From contig CATQJL010000316.1 of assembly GCA_958299035.1 (NCBI GenBank), positions 19,259,676 through 19,323,675 on the forward strand: a DNA stretch of 64,000 nt, written 5' to 3'. Made by a program: the position numbers and the translations under genes. Shown one piece after another: positions 10,490-20,850 of this stretch; positions within the stretch are counted from its first letter, which is position 1; the number at the start of each line of letters is the position of its first letter. A model generated the notes under the pieces. It was given only the letters and a program-made list of their open reading frames with translations. It did no database searches and was not told the origin of the DNA. The stretch is from Cylicocyclus nassatus. Taxonomy: Eukaryota > Nematoda > Chromadorea > Rhabditida > Strongylidae.

Positions 10490-12675
10490 GGCTTTATAAT
10501 TATGTCCAGCAATGTATTAGAAAGTCAGCACATTTTTGCATGTCGAGGAGAACTCAAATAATGGGTTTTTTCGATTTGCTCGCAAAAATTTCTATGCAGC
10601 AAAGATAACCCGAATTTTTTTCAGCCACAAAAGAACCTCCGAAGTATAGGCTACTTGATGATGGCAGCCAAATATGTCTGCCCATCCTCATATGGAACCA
10701 GCAGTAAGTCAAATTGGACAGTTTTGAAGAGAATCTTGCAGTATTCAAAGAATTTTCTTTTCTTTCTCGCTTGCCTTCCTTACATGACATACAGTGCTTG
10801 TGATAGCCATAAACTCGTTTAATCAACAAAACTTAGTTTATACAAAATTGTTGATTTTGAAAAAAAAAGTTATAAGATTTTAGATGAAAAAACCGCAAAT
10901 CGGACAGAACTTTTGAAATAACCTAGTATTCTGGAGTAAAGTACATATAGCGTGTAAGTCGAAAATAAGAAGGAGGGAGGGGGGGGGGGGGCGAGGGGAG
11001 GGGGGAATGGGAAAGAAGAGTAATCTAACTTTTCTCTAAATAATATTTTCTGTTATGTGAGAGAGAATCTAGCATAGTCAGCGGAAATAGTGATGATAAA
11101 TGTAGATTTTTTTGGGAAAAAATTGTAAAAAAAACTTTGTCCACAGTAACCTACCTTTTCTTCCTTAGTCCTTGTCGATTTCGTATTTCCCAACACCAGG
11201 TCGAAAATCGTAGACCTTCGAGAAATCAGAACTTTTATGCTCGAAGATATTGGCCCGTAGTAAAGCTGCCTCAGTCGATCTCAACTGAATATAAATTCAG
11301 TTGAGGCTTCGACGAGTCAGCTTGCCTTCAGTCGAGCCATTGATCCATATCGTTCATTTACACGTAATCATTCTCGAGAAAACCACCTATTGTACAAGTC
11401 AAAACTCGTAATTTACCCCATTCAATCGTTCTACTACTAGAAATGAAAAGAGTGGTTTAAACTTGTCAGAAATGCACGGTCTAACTTCCACTTGGCTGAT
11501 TCCAAGAATGGATGATAGCTCTAAGCTCGTATGTAGGAAAATCCTTTTACAAAAGTAGTTCAAGCGCATTGTTGGAAGGTAAAAAGTACAACATGGTCTA
11601 ATACTCAGTTCTTGCGATTTTTTGCGCGCATGATTTGTTAACGAGTCATCACTAACACATCTTTCTGATGGTAATGGTCATCTCTATAAATTCAAGCTCC
11701 GTCTTTGTTAGTTGTCATATGCAGTTGCCTTCGAAAACGCCAAACAATTGTTTGCATCATCTGTCGTACCGCTCAAACGAATTCCCACTGTCGTCTCAGG
11801 ACGGTCATATCACGAGCGACTGAGACTCTTACTAGTATGGAGTATGGATCTAGTCTCTTGATACTCGATTGCCGAAACGAGCGCCTTTCACATACACGAA
11901 ATGTAAAGATAGCAATTAGCTGCACTTCGTGATCGCCTGTTCGCAGTATCTTTTTCGTTTCTCCAAGATTTAGCTACAGCCCCTCCCCCTATTCTGAGCT
12001 ACTCAGAACACATCATAATGGACGAGATGCTATTTTCAATAGCCTACCACAAATTTTACAAGTCCCGGCTTCATCTTAAACTTCCTATCTTGTTCAAGGA
12101 CTTCACCTGTTTCAAAAATTTGATCTCTTGACCCCCCTAATAATGCAGTGCACGGATCCAACAACAAAACATCGCTAAGCTTCTACCTCTTGTTTAACCA
12201 CTCCCGTGAAAGTTTTGCTTAGAAGCCACTGATAACCTTTTAATCAAGCAAATTCGAACAAATCGCATAGTTGTTAACAAAAGGAAAAGAAATGAAGGTA
12301 ATGCAAAAGGGAAGAATTTTTGATGAGAGCTTTATTATCAAATTCTGCGAGCAAGTTGAGTTCCTGCGCGTTCACAGCCACTTAGGCATCCACCGAGTTC
12401 TGAAGAACTCCAAAGTGTGAACAGTTGTGATTACCTGCTTGAAGGGCACCTGCATGTCTCAATACCCCGCAGATGTTGATAGTTCTACAAAACAGTTGTT
12501 TTGCACACACAAAAAACACTGATCGCTATAAGGACCTGCATTCAGACGTGCACTGATTGCGTACTTCCAATAATGATACATCGTTTCCAGTACTGTGAGA
12601 GTCAGAACCGCTTTCCAACAGTCAAACAAACATCGTTCTTTGTACATAACACCAAGTAAGCAGAACAACAAAAAT
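10490..12675. other. Intergenic or intronic sequence without a recognisable gene
   Basis: There is a G-run at 10974-11005 with G-quadruplex potential. A 26-bp palindrome CTCAACTGAAT..ATTCAGTTGAG lies at 11280-11305, next to the motif TGGCCCGTAGTAAA (11251-11264), which recurs in reverse at 18384-18397. I saw no frame with credible splice sites, and no rhomboid core that could complete the iRhom gene to the right. Confidence 0.4.
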
Positions 12676-12967
12676 TACAGTCGCTTCATTTCATATGATC
12701 ATGTGTGTCATTGCACACACAGTTCACCTTTGGCGTCCCCATCCTGGATTCGTGGGAGAAACAAGCCTTCAGGTAAGTGTTTCCAAGGTGTTCTTAGCAT
12801 TTTCTTTTCTTTTTTTTTCCTTTTCAGTTACTAGTCTCCTCAAATTGATGTAATCGATAAAATCGGTAAGTCTCTTGCGTTTTTGCGATTGCAAATCCAG
12901 GATGAGGACGCCAAAGTGGACTGTGTGTGCAATGGCACACATGATCATATGAAATGAAGCGACTGTA
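12676..12967. mobile_element. TA-flanked miniature inverted-repeat element (Tc1/mariner-type ends)
   Basis: About 75 bp at 12678 (CAGTCGCTTCATTTCATATG..) recur inverted and end at 12965 (..CATATGAAATGAAGCGACTG), with TA on each side (12676-12677, 12966-12967). Arms include GATCATGTGTGTC and TTTGGCGTCC with few mismatches, and the loop is about 145 bp. The CAGT.. ends and TA duplication are those of Tc1/mariner MITEs. No transposase is present. Confidence 0.8.
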
Positions 12968-13500
12968 TAACCGATTCTCAAGACGCATATGCAATTTGTT
13001 CCAAAACACCTAAAAGGCAATCGTTAGATCGAACTGACAATAAACAGCGTCAACAATAAAAGATGTATGTACATGTTCATTGTGAAACTAGCTATCATAT
13101 GTCCAGCGTAAAAGTAAAAAAAGAGCCGTCATGTTTTAGCTAGCCAAATTCATTCTTAGGTCCGTCTGCACGTACATCCTTGGGGGGAGGGAAGGGAGGG
13201 GATCTAGGGTAGAGGATTATGGGCCGCATGCATTAACATTCCCCCCCCCCCCGGGGGGATCGCGTGTTATGGGAATGTGGTGGAACTCTGGAACTCAAAG
13301 ATCAGTACGAACCCAGCCTCCTGATAGGAGGCAGAGCCTTACAAGGCTTCAATGCAGCACAATGTCGCCTCCATGAACTTCGAAGATTCAACGGCCTGAC
13401 AGAAAAAAAGACTTCATATAAGCGAGAAGAAAGTAAAACGAAAGTAGCGAAAACAAGTAACAGTAGTATTAGGAAACCGTAACGATTCCTGCTTAGAAAA
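12968..13500. other. Low-complexity intergenic stretch
   Basis: G-rich (13182-13204) and C-run/G-run (13241-13258) tracts occupy the middle. Short open frames at 13264-13482 show no splice-phase logic or recognisable motif. It separates the mariner-type MITE from the inverted repeat at the 3' edge of the iRhom exons. Confidence 0.35.
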
Positions 13501-13504
13501 AGTC

Positions 13505-13730
13505 CGCTCGAACTTGCGCTTTTGTAAAGGTTGTCTGCGAACGTGGCGGAAGGCACGAGCGATTCGCGGCGATTTGGAGAATGTTGTTAGCTTCCTGACT
13601 GAGGAGTAAAGGAGGTCGTCTCAACAAGAGTGTCGCAGAAGCGCCGAGCAGTCGCTGCGACTCCCTCGTGCTCTGTACCGCGTTCGCAGGCGACCTTTAC
13701 AAAAGCCCGGCGAGGTCGAGCGAACCGGCT
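13505..13730. mobile_element. Imperfect inverted-repeat element at the 3' edge of the iRhom gene
   Basis: Left arm CCGCTCGAACTTGCG..CTTTTGTAAAGG..CTGCGAACG (from about 13505) pairs with right arm CGTTCGCAGGCGACC..CTTTACAAAAG..CGAGCGAAC (to about 13730). Identity is about 70-75% over roughly 65 bp, separated by about 95 bp. It begins exactly where the last recognisable iRhom exon stops. Confidence 0.55.
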
Positions 13731-16276
13731 GCGGATGGCCAAACTGCTGGAGCTGCCACATTCCTGATAGGCTATATTTCAAGATCGAAAACAGTTTAGT
13801 TATAAAATGCATTGTGCAGACGATTAGATATCAAAATTTCTGAATTATGGCTCAAAAAACAACGCACTTACATAAATCTTGTGAGAATTGGGTGTGCAGA
13901 AAGAGACGAAAAATTGCATAAAGAACATTAACTCCGTGTTTTCGTCAAAATGAGCCTAAATGGAGAAACATAGACGATAGACGCTAATTGACAATGGGAC
14001 TATAATAGAGGATGCTCACCTAAGACCACACAGCTGTGCCAGCGCGGTTGGATTTCCAACCAATCACACATGTGCCAACAGAGTTCATTCGGGGCGCGGA
14101 GTGTAGGGAGTGGATGGAGATATCCATGAAAAAACTCTGAAACACATCATTTGCACATCATCAGCAAAAAGAATTCTGAAAGTGTGTTAAAAATTGTGCT
14201 TCAGCACCATTCAGGAAATTTAGACATGTGTTTCACATACCGGACAACTAGATTGCCCTGTCTGGTAGCACCCTGTACCGTCATTGAAGACGCAGCATCC
14301 GTTACCATTCTCCTTGGCCCTTTCTTCATTAATCAATCGCCATAAGCCAGATTCGCGTCTCATGCAAGGCGAATACTTCGCTCCTAGTCGTATCAAGTCG
14401 GCCTATAAAATTCGCTGATGGACGCGATGAAATTACATTAATTTATGCTTACAAATCTCGGTCCTATCCAGAGATTGACAGGCTCGTAGTAGCTCACTTG
14501 CCTCATCGCAAGCGAAACATCAACGACTTCTTCATTCATTTCTACTCGTTCCCAGCCAAAAGGTCCGAGCCCATAGATCAGCAGAGATACGATACACACT
14601 AGCACTTGAACACTGGTTACTCACCATGTGAACAATGCCCTACAACAATTAATAGAAAAAAAAGCTGATTTAATCATACTTAAAATGTACCTTTCATCCG
14701 AACCACGTTCTATGATGTCTCGCACTTTCGGGTCAAGGGCATCGATCTAGAAAAATGACAAAATTTAATACTGCTTGAAGGAATGCTATGGAATACCTTT
14801 TCTCTGTGAAGGCTCCCCTCGTAAAATGAGCTGAGCGCACCAATACCTCGGTACCGTCGATATCGAGGTATGAACAAGTTAGAGCTTTGTCGGCCAAGAT
14901 TCTGAGAAATGAACATGATGTAAAACGTTTGGTGAGTGGCTTGAACAGCGAAACGTGATAGCTTTTGTGCATGACAGATAGGGAACAAAAAATGAACAGA
15001 GGTCAGCTGAGCAACTGTGATCGTCCGGGCATGAGAACGCAAACGATCTTCAAATCTTTCATGAAAAACACTACTACAATTCAATAGCCGAAAAGAGAAC
15101 AGAGTACAGAACACGTAAAATGTCAGTTCATCAAAGTAAACAAATAAGTACGATGAAAATAAGGAGGATATGAAAAATATAATGGTAAGATACTCACAAC
15201 AAGCACATCTTCAACGAGGCTCCGTTTATGTGTTTCAACCACTGATGTCTGTTTCAACAAAGGATAACGCGGTAAAGACCGTGTCTGTAATGCGCAATGT
15301 AAACTCTCGAGCAAGTATGTACTGGCATGAACTTACCCGAGATTTCACGGCATCTAACAAAGGACGATCCGGCTGAGTTATTCCAATGCGATCTTCTTCT
15401 GGTACAGGTCCTAGAGCTACTTTTGCTACAGGTATTTGGATTCTACCATCGCCGATGTCTAAATGAGACTTGCAAATTTATGAGAGTAGAATCAAACATA
15501 GAAAGCACTCACCGAGACGCGAGATTCCACCCAGTGCCATACGAGGTTCTGAAAACACTACAACTAAAGCAATTCGACGGTCTACGTAGCGAATTTACCT
15601 TCTGGTACAGGCAGCTTTGGCAGTGACATTAACGTGGTCATTGGTCTTTCTTTACCCTGAACAGAAGATCTTCAAGAATAGAAAAGTGAAAAAGGCTGAG
15701 TTGCGCGTAACAAGCAAAGGAAACTAACAGCTTTCAATCTAGCCGCAGGCTCGATTTCAGAAGCAGAGGAAAATGCAAAGAAGAGGTCATCGGTGTCCAC
15801 ATGCTCTTGCGATGACTTAGCAGGTGCTTACTAACTACTATGCAAAAGGAAAAAAACAGCTCTACTTACCAGTTTTGGCTTTGGAATAGTTTCTGTAGAC
15901 GCAGTTTCATCAGTAGGAGTAGAGTACTGTGCCTCACTTGGAAGAGATGATGGCTCCTCGGATGGTGTCTCATACACCGACGGTACTTCTCCCATTTCGA
16001 TTTCTTCTGAGTTTGCTAAGGGCGGAATAGGCTCACTTTGCTGTCTCGCTGCATCATTGGCTGACTACAAAATATGGTTCTTCCCAAAAAGAAAGAGATG
16101 TAAACAAGTAACAAGAAAAGGAAAAATGCCTCAGAGTCACAGAAAGTGTTTCAAAGCCATACTTCCTTATCCAAAAACAATTCACTGGATGACTCCTCGG
16201 GTATCGGAGGCTCGTCCCTCTGCAGTCTTCGCAGGGTTGGTTGCATCTTCGTTGGAGGCTCATCATCATCATCCAG
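13728..16276 (-). CDS. iRhom (inactive rhomboid-like) protein gene, partial, possibly decayed
   Basis: iRhoms are rhomboid relatives without protease activity that act in the ER and Golgi, escorting ADAM17/TACE and controlling EGF-family ligands. Eleven minus-strand exons join in phase: 16276-16163, 16064-15870, 15815-15729, 15656-15599, 15548-15513, 15458-15337, 15284-15198, 14901-14797, 14746-14691, 14639-14453, 14402-14241 (403 codons). They give a long acidic, Pro/Ser-rich cytosolic tail, then KIDALDPKVRDIIERGSDER, a hydrophobic segment (VQVLVCIVSLLIYGLGP), NLWIGPRFADLIRLGAKYSP and the cysteine-rich CCVFNDGTGCYQTG, all in iRhom order. An in-frame TGA (14621-14623) interrupts just before the membrane segment. 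The next exon (14136-14020) reads in no single frame; a last piece (13771-13728) gives VAAPAVWPSA. The later membrane segments were not found. The start exon is unknown; the 15815 acceptor is a weaker AAG. Confidence 0.8.
14020..14136 (-). pseudogene. iRhom cysteine-rich exon, apparently frameshifted
   Basis: Good splice borders (TTTCAG before 14136, GTGAGC after 14020) define a 117-nt exon, a multiple of three as phase requires. The in-phase frame ends in TAG. The second frame gives FSWISPSTPYTPRP, the first NSVGT and the third CDWLEIQPRWHSC; together these resemble the Trp and Val-Cys-..-Pro-..-Cys order expected here in iRhoms. Two single-base shifts, from decay or from assembly error, would explain this. 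Confidence 0.5.
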
Positions 16277-16998
16277 CTAAAAACGATTAACTGCGTTCAA
16301 CAGCCTCCAACGTCTGCATGCACTTGCCTATATAACAGACCTTTCATAATGAGGTGACTGACAAACCAGACTGAACCTCTTTAAGACGAGTACAGCCGCG
16401 CTGTTGGTTTAGATGCAGTGATTCTAGACGGAAGCTGTAACCTTGAAGACAGTGGCTCAGCAAAATGAACCCCTCCCAGATTTTAGTAATGTTAGGTAGA
16501 CCCCCCAAGTACACCTTCTCACCAATTTTACCTTCCAATTCATTCGCTTACACACTAGCCCCAAATTTACTTTCCAATTCACACGCTAAGTCCTGAAAAC
16601 GTCTTTCCAAAAGTCCACCGACGTCCACTTAAATGGGTTAGACTAATGGACTTTTGAAGCTCCTTTTCAGGACTTAGCGCGTGTGAATGTGGGATTGGAC
16701 CTACGGGGTACTTTTTAGATCTACTACCTAACAATGTCAAAATTTTACAGGGATATTTTGCCAATCACTGCCTTCAAGAACGAGTAATGAAAGAAGGTTG
16801 AAAGGAAAGGGTAACGGTTATAATCTGAACTATGGCAAAGGCGAGTAACAAGAAAACTGATTACCTGATCGAATCAAGCATCAAGAATCAATAAGCCGTG
16901 TTTGGAAAGACCCGGAGTCAGGAAACCTAGTCGAGATTTGAATCGAGGAATACTAAAGCAAAATATGTGACCACGAAGTGAATCAAAGACGTACTTAC

Positions 16999-17100
16999 GC
17001 CATGTAATCCACATTGTGCCCTTGGGTGTGCACAATAGTCTCATTGCACTTGGTAACACATCGACAAAGTCAGTGGCGCTGCACGCAATGAGATAACTGT
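16999..17100 (-). CDS. Candidate exon upstream of the iRhom exons, family unknown
   Basis: A minus-strand frame bounded by TTTTCTTCAG (acceptor before 17100) and GTAAGT (donor after 16999) reads SYLIACSATDFVDVLPS then CTPKGTMWITW. Its ending phase does not join the first iRhom exon (16276) directly, so further exons would be needed, or it belongs to another gene. An unspliced reading continues open to 16874. I do not recognise the family. Confidence 0.35.
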
Positions 17101-17109
17101 CTGAAGAAA

Positions 17110-18465
17110 ACAAATGAGAAGAAGAAAAACAATTTCGACTAGAAGAAGCACCCACAACTAAACTCCGTGCGGCCACGCCACCATCTAATGCTCTCGTTCG
17201 ATTACAGCTTTTCTTTTATTAACACGTATCTGAGCAGCCTTTTGATGCCGTTCCTCTTTGGAAAGTAATCACTTTCTTGACACATGACAGCAAATACTCC
17301 AACTTTACCTAAACCACATAGCTTGATTCATCTCCAGTCTCCAGTCACCATATGACTTATCACACCTCGATTCTCAGCATCGATTCGACCTTTTGATCGT
17401 TTCCCCTTGAACGTTTTGTGAGCTAAGCACCTTTTTGAGGATTAGCCGTTTCGGCTAATCCTCAAAAAGGTGTGTCGCAAAAGGGGCGTTTCGGCCCCAA
17501 AACGCTTCTGGCGGCCCTTTGAGCGAAGGCTAGCCTGACCTAAGAAAACCATATTGAAGACGCGGAAAAAGAGAAAGTTTGCAGCAGCGTTAGAGAAAGA
17601 AGAGAAGAGGAAGAGAAAACATCAAAAACAACAGCTGATTATGCGACCACGACATATACAAACTCACGAAAATGGAAGATTTAAAAACAGAAATTTTCTG
17701 CAAAATGGAATGCAAAACTAAAATCATGAAATGGAGGAAATAATAGCAGCTCGGGTTTAAATACTGACCAGATAGTTATGACACTTCTGAGATCCGCTTT
17801 AAACTTTCAAAAAGTATCTAGTTCTCATCAAGACCAGACACAGCTAGCGGTCCTATATCAGGAGATTTCGCTTAAGCGATGAGCACCCGAAAATTGCCAT
17901 CGAGCAGAATCATGAGCTGGGATAAGATACGGATATCATGTCAAAAAAGAGGATTTTGATTAACTCGTCAAAAATTATGCTAGTTCAAATGATAGCTGCA
18001 TTGACAACAAAAGGAAAAAGTGAAAGGAAGCGAAAAAAAGGCCAAGAACGTCAAGTCCGCCACAAGCACAGCGAGGGAAAATGTGTGCAGTTTTCCGTTG
18101 AATTTTTCTGCATTATTGGGGAAATTATGATGTTTTGTAAGTTACTCAGGAGCAACTTACGAAAAGTTTCTCTGCGTATCATCATTAGCACACTATTTTC
18201 ATCAAAAGGTAGTCTAACTGAATGTGAGCTGACTGAAGTAAGGTAGACTACCTCGTCAGGTAGACGGACGTTCAGCTGAAATCTCACTTTGCATTCTTAC
18301 AACGTGGAGAGCTGGCGATAGGCAGTCTACCTTACCGGACCTTGGATGAGGGCTTCAGTTCAGTTCACCTGAACTGAATTAGGTTTACTACGGGCCATTG
18401 TTTCACCTGTCCTCGCGCTTGGAGTTTGACGTTTTCGTCCAGCGCCTTTTTGATTTTCAGCAAGC
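17110..18465. other. Upstream region with hairpins and no clear gene
   Basis: This stretch holds the perfect hairpin at 17428-17472 and several short inverted motifs around 18208-18260 (GGTAGTCT/AGACTACC). The phrase TTTACTACGGGCCA at 18384-18397 also occurs inverted at 11251-11264. Frames on either strand are short and lack motifs. It may include the 5' end or promoter of the iRhom gene, which cannot be located. Confidence 0.35.
17428..17472. repeat. Perfect hairpin, 21-bp stem, 3-nt loop
   Basis: CACCTTTTTGAGGATTAGCC plus G pairs exactly with its complement after a TTT loop. A second shorter stem (GGGGCGTTTCGGCCCC) follows at about 17482-17498. Such exact palindromes, with no decay, suggest a recent foldback insertion. 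Confidence 0.85.
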
Positions 18466-18527
18466 TCTCTATAAATAGGTCGCTCTCGCTCCATTTAGAT
18501 TTTCTGGAATTGACCTATTTATAGAGA
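18466..18527. repeat. Hairpin with 16-bp stem
   Basis: TCTCTATAAATAGGTC (18466-18481) pairs perfectly with GACCTATTTATAGAGA (18512-18527) across a 30-nt loop. The TATAAATA within the stem resembles a TATA box, but no gene starts nearby, so it is read as the core of a small inverted-repeat element. Confidence 0.65.
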
Positions 18528-18674
18528 ACCTTGGCAAGTAGCCAACTTCTTCGAGCTAACGGTGTTCTCCTCTTCATCTTGACGGAATGCAGCTCTCACC
18601 AGTCGTGCCAGACGTCTGACAGCTGATTTCTCGGATCGGGGCAAAAGTGGCGAGGCATGAGCCATGGTGATCAC

Positions 18675-19734
18675 CAGGGTCAAGCGTGGGGTGCGGCACG
18701 CCACACCTGGGCGTCGTATTGAGAAGTCAAATGGGGAGGGGGTCGTAGTTGGGTAATCTGATAATAGTGATAACATGATATTCGTATCATATCCATAATT
18801 GCATGTCAATTAAACCCTGTAGACAAAGTGTGAGCGAATTCTGAAGAATCAAGATACTAGGCTACCTACATGAAATGGTCAAATTCCAACATTGTTAACT
18901 TTGTTTCAAACGTGAATTAGCTATCCGTTTTTGGACTCAAGACAAAGCACTACTCCTTCTTTGCCCACCTCAGGAATCCCGCTTCAGAAGACCTGCAAAC
19001 TGTGGAATTAGAAGCCAACCAAAATCTCGTTTTTCCCATTTTTCGCTTCTGATCGCTGTGCTTTCACCAAATATTACTTAGAGCTAAGAAGACAAATCAG
19101 GCTTTAAACAGTCCTATGGAATCTACAAGGTTTGGGCTATCGATTCATATAAATACTGTCCGCTAGAAATGTTTTTTGATATAGTTAATGGGGTGCGGCA
19201 CACCCCCTTAAAAGCTGCGGCTGCCGCAGCTTTCAAGGGGGTGTGCCGCACCCCCTTAACTTGCCTTCAAAATCCAGAAAGCGCTCCATTGCTGGTATGA
19301 GTATTGAGCACATAGCTTCTTCTTGCTACATTGGAAATTTGGAGCGGAACGCCCCACCCATAAGAAAATTATGGCTCTTTCGATATGCCCATTCAGATCA
19401 AAATCAGCCGTCAAATCACGTGTGATTGTAAAGTGCAGTCACAGAAAATCGGGCGTACAGCTCTCAAAAATCTGAAAACTCTCTAGAAAAGATGGTGTCC
19501 CCCAGAATGTCACACTTTGAGGTCCAGAGGTTAAGAATAGGAAGAAGGGGTCGTTTGAGGGCTTTCATGGAAGGGGGGGGGAGGGTTTCGAAAGACTTGT
19601 GCCTGACCTCTTTCTCAACTCTGGTAAAGCTATCTTAGGTGTATAATTCAGGGGGGGGGGGGTCTTATTAAGACAGTAATTAGGGAGGGGGGTCGTAACC
19701 AGCGATCGTGTGCCACAGCCCTTGCTTGACCCTG
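18675..19734. mobile_element. hAT-type non-autonomous element A with perfect 8-bp target duplication
   Basis: Ends CAGGGTCAAGC.. and ..GCTTGACCCTG are inverted repeats flanked on both sides by GTGATCAC (18667-18674, 19735-19742). CAGGG-type ends plus 8-bp duplications are the hAT signature. The 1060-bp body has no transposase. It contains a 77-bp palindrome (19184-19260), several G-runs, and an older right-end-like block near 19600-19625 that aligns with the true right end of the copy at 39362-40476. Confidence 0.85.
19184..19260. repeat. 77-bp palindrome inside hAT element A
   Basis: Two 37-bp arms with only two mismatches flank the centre CTG. The arm begins GTTAATGGGGTGCGGCACAC. The core GGGGTGCGGCAC is also the subterminal sequence of the element's own left end (18688 on). 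Confidence 0.85.
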
Positions 19735-19742
19735 GTGATCAC

Positions 19743-20850
19743 CTTGAAAATTTTTGACACTTATTAAGATAGTATTGGAATCTGAGAAATTATGATGGGC
19801 GTGAATCCATTTGAATCACTTTTGCTGATCTTATCTATTACAAGACGATGTGGACTTCTTTTCACGTGTCGCGCGCGATATCGTAGAAGCTTCTCCTCGG
19901 CATACACTAGACGTACAGGGCTTATCAAATTGAGTGTCGTTTGCACCAGCATCTCCATCTTCGCGCTGGGCTCTGCGTCTTTTCTGGGTACATGCTCCCT
20001 AATCACTTCCAATCGATTGATGTTCCGCCTTTCCCACGCTCGCCCTGGGAAAGTGCTCAGAGAGCAGCCCTGCGGAAGAGACGCAGAGTCCAGTGCGAAG
20101 ATGGAGATGCCGGTGCAAACGACACTCAATTTGATAAGCCCTATAAAAAGTTCGTCTCTTCAAAAAATCCCGTAGGCGAGCTTGGCTTGTAATTTTTTTG
20201 CAAAGGTTTTTTGACATTCTTTTACGATGTCTCTTCGATAATATCAAAATTTTTGGCGAGCTGCTGACAGATGAGGATGACATCTTAGACACCAAGAATT
20301 TATTGGTGTAGAAAGGGCTGAAATAGAATGAGTAATTCTATAAAACTCCAAGTTTAGTGAAGAGATATTCACTTTTCCCTTTTGAATCGAACAAAAGGCA
20401 CTTGAAAAGACTTTTCAATTTATCATTCGCTTCTCCAGCAAGCAAATTTTCCAGCGAAGAAGATCTGAATACCGATCGGATGCGAGTAAAGATAAAATAG
20501 TGGTTAATTTTTCCCTTTTTTTACTCACGTACTTCACTTTAATCTTCTAGTAGCTCTCCTTTGCTTTGATTAAACATTGCCGCATTCACGAGATCCCTTT
20601 TATCGGTATCGCATTCAAACAACGTAGGAACTGCCGTTTACTGCGTGCAACAAAATCCTTACAAATATAACATTTTGCAAATTCCTGCAAGTTCGAGGTA
20701 TAGCCTGTACTTTTGTCCAAATTCGGCAGCAGTCTTTTCCTAGCTGTCCCATGATTGCTTTAATAAAATGCAGGTACCAGTTGTAGTGGGTAGTTCGAAC
20801 TTTGTCAAAACCTTGTTTGTCGAGCCTGACTTTGTTGAAAGTGCGTTAAA
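19743..20850. repeat. Dispersed repeat R, copy 1 (interrupted by a MITE)
   Basis: This stretch aligns in patches with 33690-34870. Shared blocks include CAAGACGATGTGGAC-like sequence (about 19840 and 33730), TTACGAT..TCTCTTC (about 20222 and 33870) and TTTTCCTAGCTGTC plus TTGTCAAAACCTTGTTTGTC (about 20735-20820 and 34750-34830). Here the CAGGGC-end MITE sits at 19916-20143; in the other copy that spot is empty. Similarity continues weakly to about 21170. No coding capacity is seen. Confidence 0.65.
19916..20143. mobile_element. CAGGGC-end near-palindromic MITE, copy 1
   Basis: The left end CAGGGCTTATCAAATTGAGT is mirrored by the right end, with TA on both outer sides (19914-19915, 20144-20145). 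Arms of about 90 bp include GTCGTTTGCACC and GAGATGCCGG. A second copy lies at 27879-28100. The empty site in repeat R near 33800 supports insertion at a TA. Tc1/mariner-type target choice is inferred. Confidence 0.8.

Noticed and set aside
10974..11005. G-runs as functional G-quadruplexes (also near 13182, 19570, 33523, 39421)
   Set aside because: Most lie in transposon interiors or low-complexity stretches. Nothing in the sequence links them to a gene or origin, and run lengths may be unreliable.
13302..13482. Continuation of iRhom (frame with AVESSKFMEATLCC) left of the inverted repeat
   Set aside because: It does not contain the Trp-Pro..Cys or membrane segments expected next in the family, and its end lacks a donor.
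14910..15085. Extra iRhom exon between 15198 and 14901 (frame with HERFEDRLRSHARTITVAQ)
   Set aside because: No acceptor gives the phase required by the preceding exon, while 15198 joins 14901 directly in phase. It may be used in an alternative transcript.
16910..16960. TTTGAATCGAGG phrase resembling a tRNA T-loop
   Set aside because: No A box, acceptor-stem pairing or anticodon arm could be placed at normal distances.
18466..18481. TATAAATA as a core promoter
   Set aside because: It is part of a perfect hairpin arm and no coding start follows on either strand.
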